Shown here: in pieces, positions 18,900 through 29,618 of the stretch
Layout: the number at the start of each line of letters is the position of its first letter
Position numbering within the stretch: position 1 is the stretch's first letter
Assembly (NCBI GenBank): GCA_020722575.1
Contig: DYKN01000005.1
Location: forward strand, 70,703-134,702
From: Rikenella microfusus
GTDB taxonomy: Bacteria; Bacteroidota; Bacteroidia; Bacteroidales; VadinHA17
Length of the DNA: 64,000 nucleotides
Direction of reading: 5' to 3'
Program-made: the position numbers and the translations under genes
The notes under the pieces: generated by a model
Told to the model about the DNA's origin: nothing
Databases searched by the model: none
Seen by the model: the letters and a program-made list of their open reading frames with translations, nothing else

Positions 18900-21800
18900 A
18901 TGAAGCGTAAAATTATAACCGTTAGTGCAGGATTACTATTAATCCTGATATCTGTTTTTCCGCAGGCAAGGCGCCCCTTCACGGGGGAACTTGAGAAATT
19001 CGGGGAAGAGCTGTTAATATTCATGGGACCTAATCTCAATGTCGAACAATCAGCTGTTCTCACGAAGTTTACAAACCTGTGGGATAGTGCTGGTTTTAGC
19101 TCCGACATTTCTTCTCAAATAACTGGAATAAGTGTTATACTGGCTTCAAATAACATGAGGCCTGTACCTCATTTCCTTAATTTTCTGAAAGCCCTTAGTG
19201 ACCTCGCTGAATACAATGGCAATAGTGGGTACTTTCAGGCATGGCTGAACGGACTCAATGCAATGTTAAAAAAGAGCCATATTACTAACGATATTCTCGA
19301 CAGATATTTTAGAAATATCAGTTCATTCATCTCCTCCGGTACAATATATGAGACCGGTGCCTTTAAATGGAAAATAATTGGACAGAACATAACTTTCGAT
19401 TACGATACATCTTTTTATCTTAACCTCCGCAATGTTACAATTACTGCATTTGCCCGGAAAGACAGCACTTCGATCTACAATGTCAGTGGAAAATATTATC
19501 CTGAAACGCTGACCTTAAAAGGTATTTCAGGTACCGTTTTATTTGAAAAAGCAGGTTATAAGCGGGACGAAGTTTTTGCTGAAATAAGTTACTTTTCAAT
19601 TAGTTTTTCGAGGGCTGCTTATTCTGTTGATTCAGCCCGACTTACCCATAAGAAGTTTTTTAGCCGTCCGGAATATGGTACTCTTTCTGATCAGGCATCT
19701 TCCTCAGGAAACCGCGAAAATATACTATACCCCCAGTTTGAAACATATGAAAAAAGCTTTTTAATAAAAAATATCTTCAAGGATATTAATTTTGAAGGAG
19801 GTCTTAAACTTGAGGGCAATACCGTAAAAGGCACAGGTGATTTATTAACACCTGCAAAAATAGAGATCATAAGAAATGACACCCTTTATCTTAAGGTCAA
19901 AACTAACGCCTGCCTCTTTACAAATACAACAATAAGTGCACAGGAATCTGCTGCTACTTTTTATCTTGATAAGGACTCTATTTATCACTCAAGTATTGCT
20001 TTTTCATATAATGATGATGCCCGGCAGGTAACTCTTTTCCGTACCAATAATCCTGTATCAAAAAGCCCATGGTTCAGTACCTTTCACGGATTTGATATTT
20101 ATTTTGAAAGTCTTATGTGGAACATAAATGAGAATACCGTTATTCTTTCCCGGGCAAGAGGAGCTGCACTCGGACAGGCAAGATTCGAGTCGCTATCTTA
20201 CTTCAATTCAGTATATTTTGAACGTCTGGCTGGAATTGACGATTACCATCCTTTATACCGGCTGCGGGAATTCGGAAAATGGTACTATTCCGACATATTC
20301 CCGGTTAAAGAGTTTGCAAAATGGCTCAATAAACCTGAGGAAGCTGTTACTGGATTATGTATTGACCTGACTAACAGAGGATTTCTTTTCTATGACAGAA
20401 TCAATAATGAAGTGACTATAAAACCAAAAGTTGATGATTTTATTTCAGCTTATGCCAGAAAAAAGGATTATGATGTGATCTCGTTCGTAAGCGAAACAGA
20501 AGCTCCACAGGAGAATGCATTTCTAAATCTTAATAACTACCGACTTCTGGTTAATGGTGTATCAAATATTTTTCTGAGCGATTCCCAGATGGTGGCTCTC
20601 TATCCATACGGGGAGAAAATTGAAATTGGTAAAAACAGAAAAATATCTTTCGATGGAGTTGTACAGGCTGGCCTTTTTACAATATATGGGCATAACTTCG
20701 TTTTCGATTATGATACTTTTAAAATAAACCTCCAGAAAATTGATTCCATAAGAATAGCTGTAGAAACCAATCAGAGAGACAATTTTGGCCGCCCACTGAT
20801 CAAAGATGTCGACAACCTTATACAGCTTACAACCGCTGAACTGTATATCGACGATCCCAACAACAAATCAGGTTTACAGAGTCTTGAACAATATCCTATC
20901 ATAAACGCGATCACCTATTCATATATCTTTTTTGATAAAATCCCGGGACTTGATAGTGTGTACAAAAAGCAGGATTTCTATTTCAGAATAGATCCATTTA
21001 CATACGAAAATATTGATCATTACACCAATGAAATGATGAGCCTTCCCGGTGAATTTCATGGAGGCAACATCCTTAAACCTTCAAGACAATACCTTATAAT
21101 TCAGGCAGATAATTCTCTTGGATTCACTATGAATATTCCTGAAGAAGGTGTTGAGGTGTATGATGGAAAAGCCAGAATGTTTCAAACAATATCTATGAGC
21201 AATAATGGATTGATAGGATCCGGCAGGCTTAAACGATTGACTTCAGTGAGTGAATCAGAAGATTTCAAGTTTTATCCAGATTCAATGATAACACAGGCCA
21301 GTTCATTCACAATATCGCCGGATGGTAGCGGTCATTATCCGGAATTATCGGCCAGTGACGTTTCGATAAAATGGAATACCCTGACAGATGAATGGATTGC
21401 AGCTAATGCTCCGTCTAAAAGGTTCGAAATGTTTGGGAATGGAACCTTTCTCGATGGCAAGATTACTCTCACCCCGGGCAAACTTACCGGCGAAGGAATA
21501 ATTGATATTATCGATTCCCGTGTTACATCAAATTTGTTCAATTTTTCAGAAAATATCATACAAAGCGATACAGCCAATTATACCCTGAAATCATCACGCG
21601 GTGAAGCAGAAGGCTTTATTGCCGAAGATGTTAATGTCAAAATTGATTTCAGTACTAACAAATCCAGCTTCAGCCTCAATACAGAAACATCACTGGTTAA
21701 ATTCCCTGAAATTCAGTATATCTGTAGGATGACTGATTTTCAGTATGATATGAAAACGAGGGTTCTGAATATGGAACAAAGAGGTAGAACAACCACACCT

Positions 21801-23384
21801 TTGCTTAAACCAGAGGAATTGCTTGGCCTTGATTTACAGAATCTCGAGAAACCTACATTTTTTGCAACAAATATTATTAAAGACACGATTGCATTTTCAG
21901 CTGGCAGGGGTAGTTATGATCTTAACCAGGAAATCGTTAATGCCGAAAATGTCAATTATATTCATATTGCAGATGCACTTATACAACCTGAGAATGGGAA
22001 AATAACAATTGAGAGAGGTGCAAGAATCAGACCTCTTCAAAATGCACTGCTTGCTGTTAATAACAGACATTTATTACATTCGGGCAATATAATTATCGAG
22101 AACAGAAATAATTATTCAGGGAGTGCTGTCTACAACTATATTGATGAAAACAATGAAATTCAACATATTAATTTTCCGAAAATAACAACTGATAAGGGTA
22201 TCACCTCTGCAACTGGTTATATACCTGTTTCACAGAATTTCATGTTAAGTCCGGCATTCAGTTTTACAGGTGATGTAACCCTTTCGGCCGAAAAAGATTT
22301 TCTCACTTTCACAGGTGCAGCAGGAATAGTTCATAATTGCAATTTTAAAAGCAACAATATAAAATTCACCTCGGAAATTAATCCAAAAATGGTCATGATA
22401 CCTTTATCAGAGAAGCCACGAGATATTAATGATAATCTTATCTTCTCAGGTTCGTTTATTAATATTGATTCGGCGCACATTTATCCTGCATTTCTGTCGG
22501 AAAGAAAATCATGGTCTGATGCACAGATTGTAAATGCAGGCGGAATTCTATGGTTTGAAAAAGAGAGAGGAATTTACAAGATAGGTTCAAAGGAAAAATT
22601 AGCTGATCCATCTCTTCCCGGAAGTTTGCTAACCTTCGACAAGAACTATTGTATAATCTCAGGTGAAGGGCCTTTAAATTTCGGAGCAAATTATGATTTA
22701 TTGAAGATATATTTAGCCGGTAATTACATTCATAATATTGATTCTGGAAAAGTTACATTTGAGACTTTTATTGCCCTCGATTTTCATTTTTCGCAGGAAG
22801 CTCTTCAGATGATGAGTGATGAAATTAGAAAAATGCCTGCTCTCTCTCCTGTGAATATCAATTCAGATTTCTACCGAAAAGGCATGAGTGATCTTCTGGG
22901 CCCATCCGTAGCGGCCAAAGTGAATGAAGAAATCGGTCTTTTCGGAACTACACGGAGCCTTCCAAAAGAATATTCATTTAAGCTCCTTCTTAATGATGTC
23001 AAACTATATTGGAATGAAGCTACTTCATCTTTCAGATCAAAGGGGAAAATTGGAATAGGACTGATTGGTCCACAAGCCCTGAATGTTTATGTTGACGGAT
23101 TTATTGAAATTCAAAGAAGAAGGTCGGGCGACATGCTTGATATTTACCTTAAAGCTGATAATTCAACATGGTATTATTTTTCCTATTTCAGAGGTGTGCT
23201 TATGACACAATCTGGAAATAGCACATATAATAACCTTATTATGTCAATCAAAGAAAAAGACCGTAAACATCCAAATTCAACAATAAGATTACCATATACT
23301 TATATGATTGCAGTTGAAGGAAGGCTGAACCGGTTCCTGAGAAGAATGACTACAGATACCGCAGTTGAAGAAAATGAATTTTAA
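18900..23384 (+). CDS. Very large secreted beta-rich protein of unknown function (1494 aa)
   Basis: Signal peptide MKRKIITVSAGLLLILISVFPQA; long stretches of alternating beta-strand sequence; no recognised catalytic motif. Confidence 0.85.
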   Translation: MKRKIITVSAGLLLILISVFPQARRPFTGELEKFGEELLIFMGPNLNVEQSAVLTKFTNLWDSAGFSSDISSQITGISVILASNNMRPVPHFLNFLKALSDLAEYNGNSGYFQAWLNGLNAMLKKSHITNDILDRYFRNISSFISSGTIYETGAFKWKIIGQNITFDYDTSFYLNLRNVTITAFARKDSTSIYNVSGKYYPETLTLKGISGTVLFEKAGYKRDEVFAEISYFSISFSRAAYSVDSARLTHKKFFSRPEYGTLSDQASSSGNRENILYPQFETYEKSFLIKNIFKDINFEGGLKLEGNTVKGTGDLLTPAKIEIIRNDTLYLKVKTNACLFTNTTISAQESAATFYLDKDSIYHSSIAFSYNDDARQVTLFRTNNPVSKSPWFSTFHGFDIYFESLMWNINENTVILSRARGAALGQARFESLSYFNSVYFERLAGIDDYHPLYRLREFGKWYYSDIFPVKEFAKWLNKPEEAVTGLCIDLTNRGFLFYDRINNEVTIKPKVDDFISAYARKKDYDVISFVSETEAPQENAFLNLNNYRLLVNGVSNIFLSDSQMVALYPYGEKIEIGKNRKISFDGVVQAGLFTIYGHNFVFDYDTFKINLQKIDSIRIAVETNQRDNFGRPLIKDVDNLIQLTTAELYIDDPNNKSGLQSLEQYPIINAITYSYIFFDKIPGLDSVYKKQDFYFRIDPFTYENIDHYTNEMMSLPGEFHGGNILKPSRQYLIIQADNSLGFTMNIPEEGVEVYDGKARMFQTISMSNNGLIGSGRLKRLTSVSESEDFKFYPDSMITQASSFTISPDGSGHYPELSASDVSIKWNTLTDEWIAANAPSKRFEMFGNGTFLDGKITLTPGKLTGEGIIDIIDSRVTSNLFNFSENIIQSDTANYTLKSSRGEAEGFIAEDVNVKIDFSTNKSSFSLNTETSLVKFPEIQYICRMTDFQYDMKTRVLNMEQRGRTTTPLLKPEELLGLDLQNLEKPTFFATNIIKDTIAFSAGRGSYDLNQEIVNAENVNYIHIADALIQPENGKITIERGARIRPLQNALLAVNNRHLLHSGNIIIENRNNYSGSAVYNYIDENNEIQHINFPKITTDKGITSATGYIPVSQNFMLSPAFSFTGDVTLSAEKDFLTFTGAAGIVHNCNFKSNNIKFTSEINPKMVMIPLSEKPRDINDNLIFSGSFINIDSAHIYPAFLSERKSWSDAQIVNAGGILWFEKERGIYKIGSKEKLADPSLPGSLLTFDKNYCIISGEGPLNFGANYDLLKIYLAGNYIHNIDSGKVTFETFIALDFHFSQEALQMMSDEIRKMPALSPVNINSDFYRKGMSDLLGPSVAAKVNEEIGLFGTTRSLPKEYSFKLLLNDVKLYWNEATSSFRSKGKIGIGLIGPQALNVYVDGFIEIQRRRSGDMLDIYLKADNSTWYYFSYFRGVLMTQSGNSTYNNLIMSIKEKDRKHPNSTIRLPYTYMIAVEGRLNRFLRRMTTDTAVEENEF

Positions 23385-23416
23385 CTTTTCATAGTTTCTG
23401 ATTAAACATCTTCCTG

Positions 23417-24133
23417 ATGCAGGTTTTTTATGCTCCAGATATAGAAGGTAATACTTATATTCTCGATAAGCAGGAATCGAGACATTTAATAAAAGTCCTT
23501 CGTACTAAAAAATCGGATCCTGTAAAACTTATTGACGGAAAAGGAAATCTGTATGAAGGAATTATAGCAATTCCCGATTCTGAAAGATGCATAATAAAAA
23601 TTTCAAACGTTATTAAGGAATTCGGGAAAAGGAATTACAGGCTTCACCTGGCGGTATCGCCGCTCAAAAATCCAGAACGCTTTGAATGGATGATTGAAAA
23701 GTGTGTTGAAATTGGTGTGGATGAAATTACTCCAATAATCTGTCAAAACAGTGAAAAAAAAACTATCAGGACTGAAAGAATTAACAAGATAATTATTTCT
23801 GCAATGAAGCAATCAGTAAAAGCATATATCACGCTTCTCCACCAGCCGGTTACTTTCGAGGAACTGATCAATCAAAAGTCTAATCATACATGTTTAATAG
23901 CCCACTGTAATCGACAATTCGAAAGAAAATCCATCAACACAGTTTATAATACCGGTAGCGATGTACTTATTCTGATAGGACCTGAAGGTGATTTTACTGA
24001 AAAAGAAATTAGCATTGCCATCAATAAAGGGTTCGTTTCTGTTCATCTTGGTGCAAGCCGATTGCGAACAGAAACTGCAGCGATTGCCGCCTGCCATTCC
24101 ATCTATTTTATGAACCAGCTTTCTGAAGAATAA
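23417..24133 (+). CDS. rsmE: 16S rRNA (uracil1498-N3)-methyltransferase
   Basis: HLIKVLRTKKSDPVKLIDGKGNLYEG, EKCVEIGVDEITPII, LIGPEGDFTEKEI, LGASRLRTETAAIAA. Confidence 0.95.
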   Translation: MQVFYAPDIEGNTYILDKQESRHLIKVLRTKKSDPVKLIDGKGNLYEGIIAIPDSERCIIKISNVIKEFGKRNYRLHLAVSPLKNPERFEWMIEKCVEIGVDEITPIICQNSEKKTIRTERINKIIISAMKQSVKAYITLLHQPVTFEELINQKSNHTCLIAHCNRQFERKSINTVYNTGSDVLILIGPEGDFTEKEISIAINKGFVSVHLGASRLRTETAAIAACHSIYFMNQLSEE

Positions 24134-24163
24134 AACGCTGGAATATATCTGCGTTAGGGATTC

Positions 24164-24364
24164 TCAATAACTGTCAGAAATATTTTTTTTTAATTTTTCA
24201 GTAACCATTGGCCCGGGTTCGGGTTTCAGTGTTTCAAGCAAATCAAATACATCCCGGAATTCATACCTAAATCCCCATGCATCATCCAGCAGGTCAGTAT
24301 CTGTTAAATCAATGTCTTTGTAAGTGATAAATGGAGCAGATTTCTTATCCATAGGCAAAACCAT
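24164..24364 (-). CDS. Small hypothetical protein (66 aa) downstream of an ECF sigma factor
   Basis: Complete ORF on the same strand as the sigma factor gene, 46 bp downstream of it; MDKKSAPFITYKDIDLTDTDLLDDAWGFRYEFRDVFDLLETLKPEPG. Confidence 0.6.
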   Translation of the reverse strand: MVLPMDKKSAPFITYKDIDLTDTDLLDDAWGFRYEFRDVFDLLETLKPEPGPMVTEKLKKNISDSY

Positions 24365-24410
24365 TTAAACTTTATTGTAAAACGGTTTGCCGTGGATATT
24401 ATTATTTGAT

Positions 24411-24998
24411 TCAGTTGACCGTTAGGCTTATTTTTTTGTCGTTAATCATTTTCCTCATATTAATCAGAGCGTATCTCATCCTGCCCAGCGCAGTATTGAT
24501 GCTCACTCCGGTTATTTCAGATATTTCTTTGAAGCTTAATCCAGTATAATGACGGAGAATTACAACCTCCCTCTGGTCGCTGGGAAGTTGTCCAATCAAT
24601 TTCCTGACATCTTTTCTTATCTGAATTTTAACCAGATTCTCTTCTACGTTATTCCCGGCAAGTGATTTCAAATTGAAAAGGTCTGATTCATAATCATCAT
24701 TCGACATAATATTCATCTGTCTTATTCTTCGAAAATGGTCAATGATGAGATTATGTGCTATCCGCATGACCCATGAGAGAAATCTACCATTTTCATAATA
24801 TTTCCCGGATTTCAACGACTGTATAACTTTCAGGAAAGTTTCCTGAAAAATATCCTCAGCAAGAGCCTGATCGCGTATATATAAACTTATATACGCATAT
24901 ACCTTGTTTTTATAACGATTGATTAACTCATTGAAGCAGGACTGCTCTCCCTTTATGAACCCCTGAAGGAGTTCATAATCAGATGTCTCTTTTCTCAT
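24411..24998 (-). CDS. ECF-type RNA polymerase sigma factor
   Basis: NRYKNKVYAYISLYIRDQALAEDIFQETFLKVIQ (sigma2), LPSDQREVVILRHYTGLSFKEISEITGVSINTALGRMRYAL (sigma4). Confidence 0.93.
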   Translation of the reverse strand: MRKETSDYELLQGFIKGEQSCFNELINRYKNKVYAYISLYIRDQALAEDIFQETFLKVIQSLKSGKYYENGRFLSWVMRIAHNLIIDHFRRIRQMNIMSNDDYESDLFNLKSLAGNNVEENLVKIQIRKDVRKLIGQLPSDQREVVILRHYTGLSFKEISEITGVSINTALGRMRYALINMRKMINDKKISLTVN

Positions 24999-25170
24999 AA
25001 CTCTCTCTTTTAATGAACTTTAAGAGTAGAGATATTCAATAGGCAGTCCTCCGTTTATGGTTATTACAAATACAAATAAACAAAAAAAATTAATATGAAA
25101 AGTGTTACTTTTGGAATTTTAACTGAGATTTTGACGAATGGAGGGAATTTGTAGATAAGTATATCAGTTT

Positions 25171-27957
25171 ATGGATGGGAACATTGAAATCCGGGGTGCG
25201 AGGGTTCATAACCTTAAGAACATAAGTTTAAAAATACCAAGAAACAGGCTGGTTGTAATAACGGGTGTTTCTGGAAGCGGTAAATCATCACTTGCATTTG
25301 ATACAATATATGCCGAAGGTCAGCGAAGGTATGTAGAGAGCCTATCGGCATACGCAAGGCAGTTTCTTGGAAGAATGCAGAAGCCCGAAGTAGATTTCAT
25401 TGATGGTATTCCCCCTGCAATAGCAATCGAACAAAAGGTTAATACCAGAAATCCCCGCTCTACAGTCGGAACTTCTACTGAAATATATGATTACCTCAGG
25501 CTTCTTTATGCAAAAATCGGAAGGACTATCTCTCCTATCTCAGGAAAAGAAGTAAAAAAACATTCTGTTGATGATATTGTACAATTCCTGCATACTATTC
25601 CTGAAAACAGAGTGGTAATGATTGCTTCACCATCGGAGATTCCTTCAAAAATTTCCACCCAGGAATATTTTGAATTTCTGGTGAAACAAGGTTATAACAG
25701 GATAGAAAAAGATGGAAAGGTATACAGGATTGATGATCCATCCTCAAAAGTATGTTGCATACGAGGTGATAAAATTAATATTATTACCGACCGGCTACTT
25801 GTTGATCATTCAGAAGAAGGGTTAAGCAGGGCAGCAGATTCGGTTCAAACTGCATTAAGTACGGGTAAAGGTTACTGTCAGATTATTATTTATGATGGTG
25901 AAACTATTATTCGGGAGAATTTTTCTGACAAGTTTGAAGAAGATGGCATTCAGTTTATCGAGCCATCGGAACATCTTTTCAGTTTCAATAATCCCATTGG
26001 TGCATGTCCGGTTTGCGAAGGTTATGGCAAAATAATTGGAATTGATGAGGATCTTGTTGTTCCGGATCAGAATCTGTCAGTTTATGAAGATGCTATTGTG
26101 TGCTGGAAGGGCGAGACCATGAAAAAATGGAAAGAAAGGCTTGTATCAACTGCACATCTTTTTGATTTCCCGATACACAAGCCCTATTATCAGCTCACTC
26201 AAGAGCAGAAAGAGGTTTTGTGGAATGGCAACCGTTATTTTTATGGCATTAATCAGTTTTTTAAACATCTTGAAGAAAAGAAATACAAGATTCAATATCG
26301 TGTTCTTCTAAGCCGTTATCGGGGTAAGACTGTTTGTCCGGCCTGTAAAGGTACCCGTCTGAGAAAAGAAGCCTCATATGTAAAAGTCGGGGGCAGATCA
26401 ATTCAGGAACTTGTTTCAATGCCTGTTGATCGCCTTCTTGACTTCTTCAAGAATCTATCACTTACTTCGTCGGAAAGAAAGATTGCCGAACGAATATTTA
26501 CTGAAATAATTTTTAGGTTAAAATATCTTACTGATGTTGGTTTGTCATATCTTACTCTTGACCGTCTCTCTTCAACACTTTCAGGTGGTGAATCACAGAG
26601 GATAAACCTTGCAACATCGTTAGGAAGTAATCTGACCGGTTCGATGTATATACTCGATGAACCGAGCATAGGCCTGCACCCTCGTGATACAAAGCTACTT
26701 GTTGGCGTTCTGAAGGAGCTGAGAGATATGGGCAATAGTGTAATTGTTGTTGAACATGAAGAGGAAATTATCAGAGCTGCAGATGAATTAATTGATATGG
26801 GACCGGGTGCAGGTCTTTTTGGAGGCGAAGTAGTCTTCAGAGGCACCCCTGAACGATGTATTGAGGGTAATTCACTCACAGCAAAATATCTAAGTGGCAG
26901 GCTGGAAATACCTGTTCCTGAAATACGCAGGCCATGGAATAGTTACATTGAAATTAAAGGTGCACGAGAACATAATCTTAAATCAATTGATATTAAGTTT
27001 CCTTTGCATACAATTACAGTTGTAACGGGTGTAAGTGGAAGTGGAAAATCAACTCTCGTAAATGATATCCTTTTTGCAGCTGTAAAAAACAGATTGACCG
27101 GTTCAGGTCCCAGGCCAGGCCAACATGCTGGAATTTCAGGTGATTTAGGCAGTCTAACCGCTATTGAACTTGTTGACCAGAATCCAATCGGTAAATCAAG
27201 CAGGTCAAATCCTGTAACCTATCTTAAAGCTTACGATGAGATACGCAAACTTTTTGCCGAACAGCAGGCTTCGATTCAAAATAATTTCAAAGCTTCGCAT
27301 TTCTCTTTTAATATTGACGGAGGAAGATGTGAAGAGTGCCTGGGTGAAGGTATTATTAAAGTTGAAATGCAGTTTATGGCCGATGTTGAACTGGTATGTG
27401 AAACATGCAAGGGAATGAGGTTTAAGAAAGAAATTCTGGAAGTAAAATATCATGGAAAGAACATATACGACGTACTTGAGATGACCATTGATGAGGCCAT
27501 TGAATTTTTCGGGAGCCATGGTGGTAAAACTGAAAGAAAGATTATTGAAAAACTCAAACCACTTGCCAATGTAGGCCTGGGATATATCAAGATGGGACAA
27601 TCATCGAGTACTCTTTCTGGAGGGGAAAGCCAGCGGGTAAAGCTTGCCTATTTTTTGGGTCAGGAAAAAGCAGGAGGACATATTCTTTTTCTGTTTGATG
27701 AACCGACAACAGGTCTTCACTTTCACGACATAAACAAACTTCTCAGGTCATTAAATGCACTGGTTGACCACGGGCACTCAGTTGTTATAATTGAACACAA
27801 TCCGGAAGTAATCAAATGTGCCGATTGGGTTATTGACCTGGGCCCTGAAGGGGGTGACAATGGCGGGTACCTTGTTTTTACCGGCAGGCCAGAGGAACTT
27901 GTAAATTGTGAAAGTTCACATACTGCGCGTTTCCTGAAGAACAAATTGAAGAGATAA
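25171..27957 (+). CDS. uvrA: Excinuclease ABC subunit A
   Basis: [56 protein letters not shown]; two ABC domains and CxxC zinc motifs. Confidence 0.98.
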   Translation: MDGNIEIRGARVHNLKNISLKIPRNRLVVITGVSGSGKSSLAFDTIYAEGQRRYVESLSAYARQFLGRMQKPEVDFIDGIPPAIAIEQKVNTRNPRSTVGTSTEIYDYLRLLYAKIGRTISPISGKEVKKHSVDDIVQFLHTIPENRVVMIASPSEIPSKISTQEYFEFLVKQGYNRIEKDGKVYRIDDPSSKVCCIRGDKINIITDRLLVDHSEEGLSRAADSVQTALSTGKGYCQIIIYDGETIIRENFSDKFEEDGIQFIEPSEHLFSFNNPIGACPVCEGYGKIIGIDEDLVVPDQNLSVYEDAIVCWKGETMKKWKERLVSTAHLFDFPIHKPYYQLTQEQKEVLWNGNRYFYGINQFFKHLEEKKYKIQYRVLLSRYRGKTVCPACKGTRLRKEASYVKVGGRSIQELVSMPVDRLLDFFKNLSLTSSERKIAERIFTEIIFRLKYLTDVGLSYLTLDRLSSTLSGGESQRINLATSLGSNLTGSMYILDEPSIGLHPRDTKLLVGVLKELRDMGNSVIVVEHEEEIIRAADELIDMGPGAGLFGGEVVFRGTPERCIEGNSLTAKYLSGRLEIPVPEIRRPWNSYIEIKGAREHNLKSIDIKFPLHTITVVTGVSGSGKSTLVNDILFAAVKNRLTGSGPRPGQHAGISGDLGSLTAIELVDQNPIGKSSRSNPVTYLKAYDEIRKLFAEQQASIQNNFKASHFSFNIDGGRCEECLGEGIIKVEMQFMADVELVCETCKGMRFKKEILEVKYHGKNIYDVLEMTIDEAIEFFGSHGGKTERKIIEKLKPLANVGLGYIKMGQSSSTLSGGESQRVKLAYFLGQEKAGGHILFLFDEPTTGLHFHDINKLLRSLNALVDHGHSVVIIEHNPEVIKCADWVIDLGPEGGDNGGYLVFTGRPEELVNCESSHTARFLKNKLKR

Positions 27958-27961
27958 AAAT

Positions 27962-27988
27962 AAAAGGGGCACCGGATAGTGCCCCTGA
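27962..27988 (-). terminator. Hairpin terminator between convergent genes
   Basis: Perfect 8-bp stem AGGGGCAC-CGGATA-GTGCCCCT; U-rich tract follows on the minus strand (CTTTTATTTTTATC). Confidence 0.6.
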
Positions 27989-28024
27989 AACTCAGGTATC
28001 TAATATTATGTCAACCGAAAATTA

Positions 28025-28468
28025 TTATTTCTTCACTTTAAAACCAAACATGATTGCAACACAACCACTTGCCGGTACATCTCCTGGTTTGTTGAATGTT
28101 GACACTTTTATTACCATTTTCAGCTGCTTGCTCGCTTCAAGTTTGAAATCCCATGATCTGGCATAATTATTATCCTTGTTCGAATAAAGGATATTTTTGT
28201 TTTCATCCATTATCTTGAACTCTACTGCTGGAAGTTTCCCCTCTCCCATTACAACAACCCTGTAGTCCATATCAGAATAGAAGGTTTTGTAAAGTTCGGC
28301 TTCTTCTCCTTCAACAAGAATGGCTGCATGGTAGTTGCCATCATGAGTATAGGGTGCCAGTTCAGGTAGGCATTCTTTTTTTGCAAATGCCTTGCACTGA
28401 GCCTGAACAGATGCAGAAAAGAATAAAAACAAAATTGATATAATGGAAATAAATCTAATTGCTTTCAT
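28025..28468 (-). CDS. Secreted protein of unknown function
   Basis: Signal peptide (MKAIRFISIISILFLFFSASVQAQ); beta-rich; ORF 147 aa. Confidence 0.75.
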   Translation of the reverse strand: MKAIRFISIISILFLFFSASVQAQCKAFAKKECLPELAPYTHDGNYHAAILVEGEEAELYKTFYSDMDYRVVVMGEGKLPAVEFKIMDENKNILYSNKDNNYARSWDFKLEASKQLKMVIKVSTFNKPGDVPASGCVAIMFGFKVKK

Positions 28469-28475
28469 GGCTAAA

Positions 28476-29390
28476 TTATTTTACAAATGAATCTCTTATT
28501 TCTTTCACAACAGCTGTAAGTTCCTTGAAGATTTCAGGTGACATGTCTGTTGTAACCTTCGATTTAAGAATAGTTACATTTGTTGTTTGATCAATCTCTG
28601 CTTTTATTGGTGTTGTTTTGATATTTATCTTATCGAAAACAGCTTTCAGTTTCTGCATCTGGCCGATTATTTCATCAACAGCGGGATTACCCTTGTAACT
28701 TTGCAGAAGATTAATAAGAATGTCAATGGAGAGTTTCTGGTCGATAATTGTTGCAACGAGTTTGTTCCCGTTAAATTCCTTCAGATCAACAAGCTGGGTT
28801 GAAATATAAAGGCCTTCAACCCATCCTCCAACAAGCATTATTGCGGCAATAGATGCCTGATCGTTATCGGCAAGGTATGAATTGGAATTAAGGAATGTCT
28901 CAGATATGATCTCCATTATTACTTCCTTGTTGTTGATATTTTCCTCCAGCCTGGAGATGGTTTCCTGATTAATCGCATCGAGAATTCCCAGACCATCAGC
29001 CATCTTTTTTGCAGCATTCATATAATCTATAATCAACTGAGTCTGGTCGTATAAACTTGCAAAACTCAAATCACATGTATAAACTCCAAGGTTTAAAGCT
29101 TTACTACGGGTTGTTGTATAAAGATTTGTATTCTCCAGAGGATTGAGATATTTCCTGTCAAATGGTGCACCGGCCGTTTTAATAAGCATTGCCGATTCAA
29201 GAGGTGTGGGAAGGGCATTAAAAATCTTTTCTGCCTGCTTAATATCCTGCTGTATTTTCTCCATATCTTTCGTGGCAAGCGGTTCAATATTCTTTTGCTT
29301 TTCACCACCCGACTTACAGCCTGAAAGAAGAATTGCGAAAAGCAGCAAAACTGCTAAAAGTCCTGTTCCAGTTTTATAAATTTTATTCAT
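28476..29390 (-). CDS. Putative lipoprotein of unknown function, helical
   Basis: Lipobox LLLFAILLSGCKSGG; mostly helical 304-aa protein. Confidence 0.8.
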   Translation of the reverse strand: MNKIYKTGTGLLAVLLLFAILLSGCKSGGEKQKNIEPLATKDMEKIQQDIKQAEKIFNALPTPLESAMLIKTAGAPFDRKYLNPLENTNLYTTTRSKALNLGVYTCDLSFASLYDQTQLIIDYMNAAKKMADGLGILDAINQETISRLEENINNKEVIMEIISETFLNSNSYLADNDQASIAAIMLVGGWVEGLYISTQLVDLKEFNGNKLVATIIDQKLSIDILINLLQSYKGNPAVDEIIGQMQKLKAVFDKINIKTTPIKAEIDQTTNVTILKSKVTTDMSPEIFKELTAVVKEIRDSFVK

Positions 29391-29618
29391 TTTTGATAGT
29401 ATTAAAGTTTCTGGTTATTCAAACCTCTAATTTAGTACAATTATTTTTATTTTTCAAAATTAGAATTTAAATCATAAATGATTATACCCATCAATAATTT
29501 CCGTTGTGTTTGATTTTCCTCTATTTTCATAGATGCCCGGTAACTTTTTTTAACAAACCTCAGATTGTTTAAAAATTAAAGATTTTATATATAACTAATA
29601 ATAAGTCATTTACCAGAA

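Noticed and set aside
26403-26879. 158-aa antisense ORF within uvrA
   Set aside because: Composition is a shadow of the well-supported uvrA reading frame (Ser/Pro/Arg-rich), with no domain pattern.
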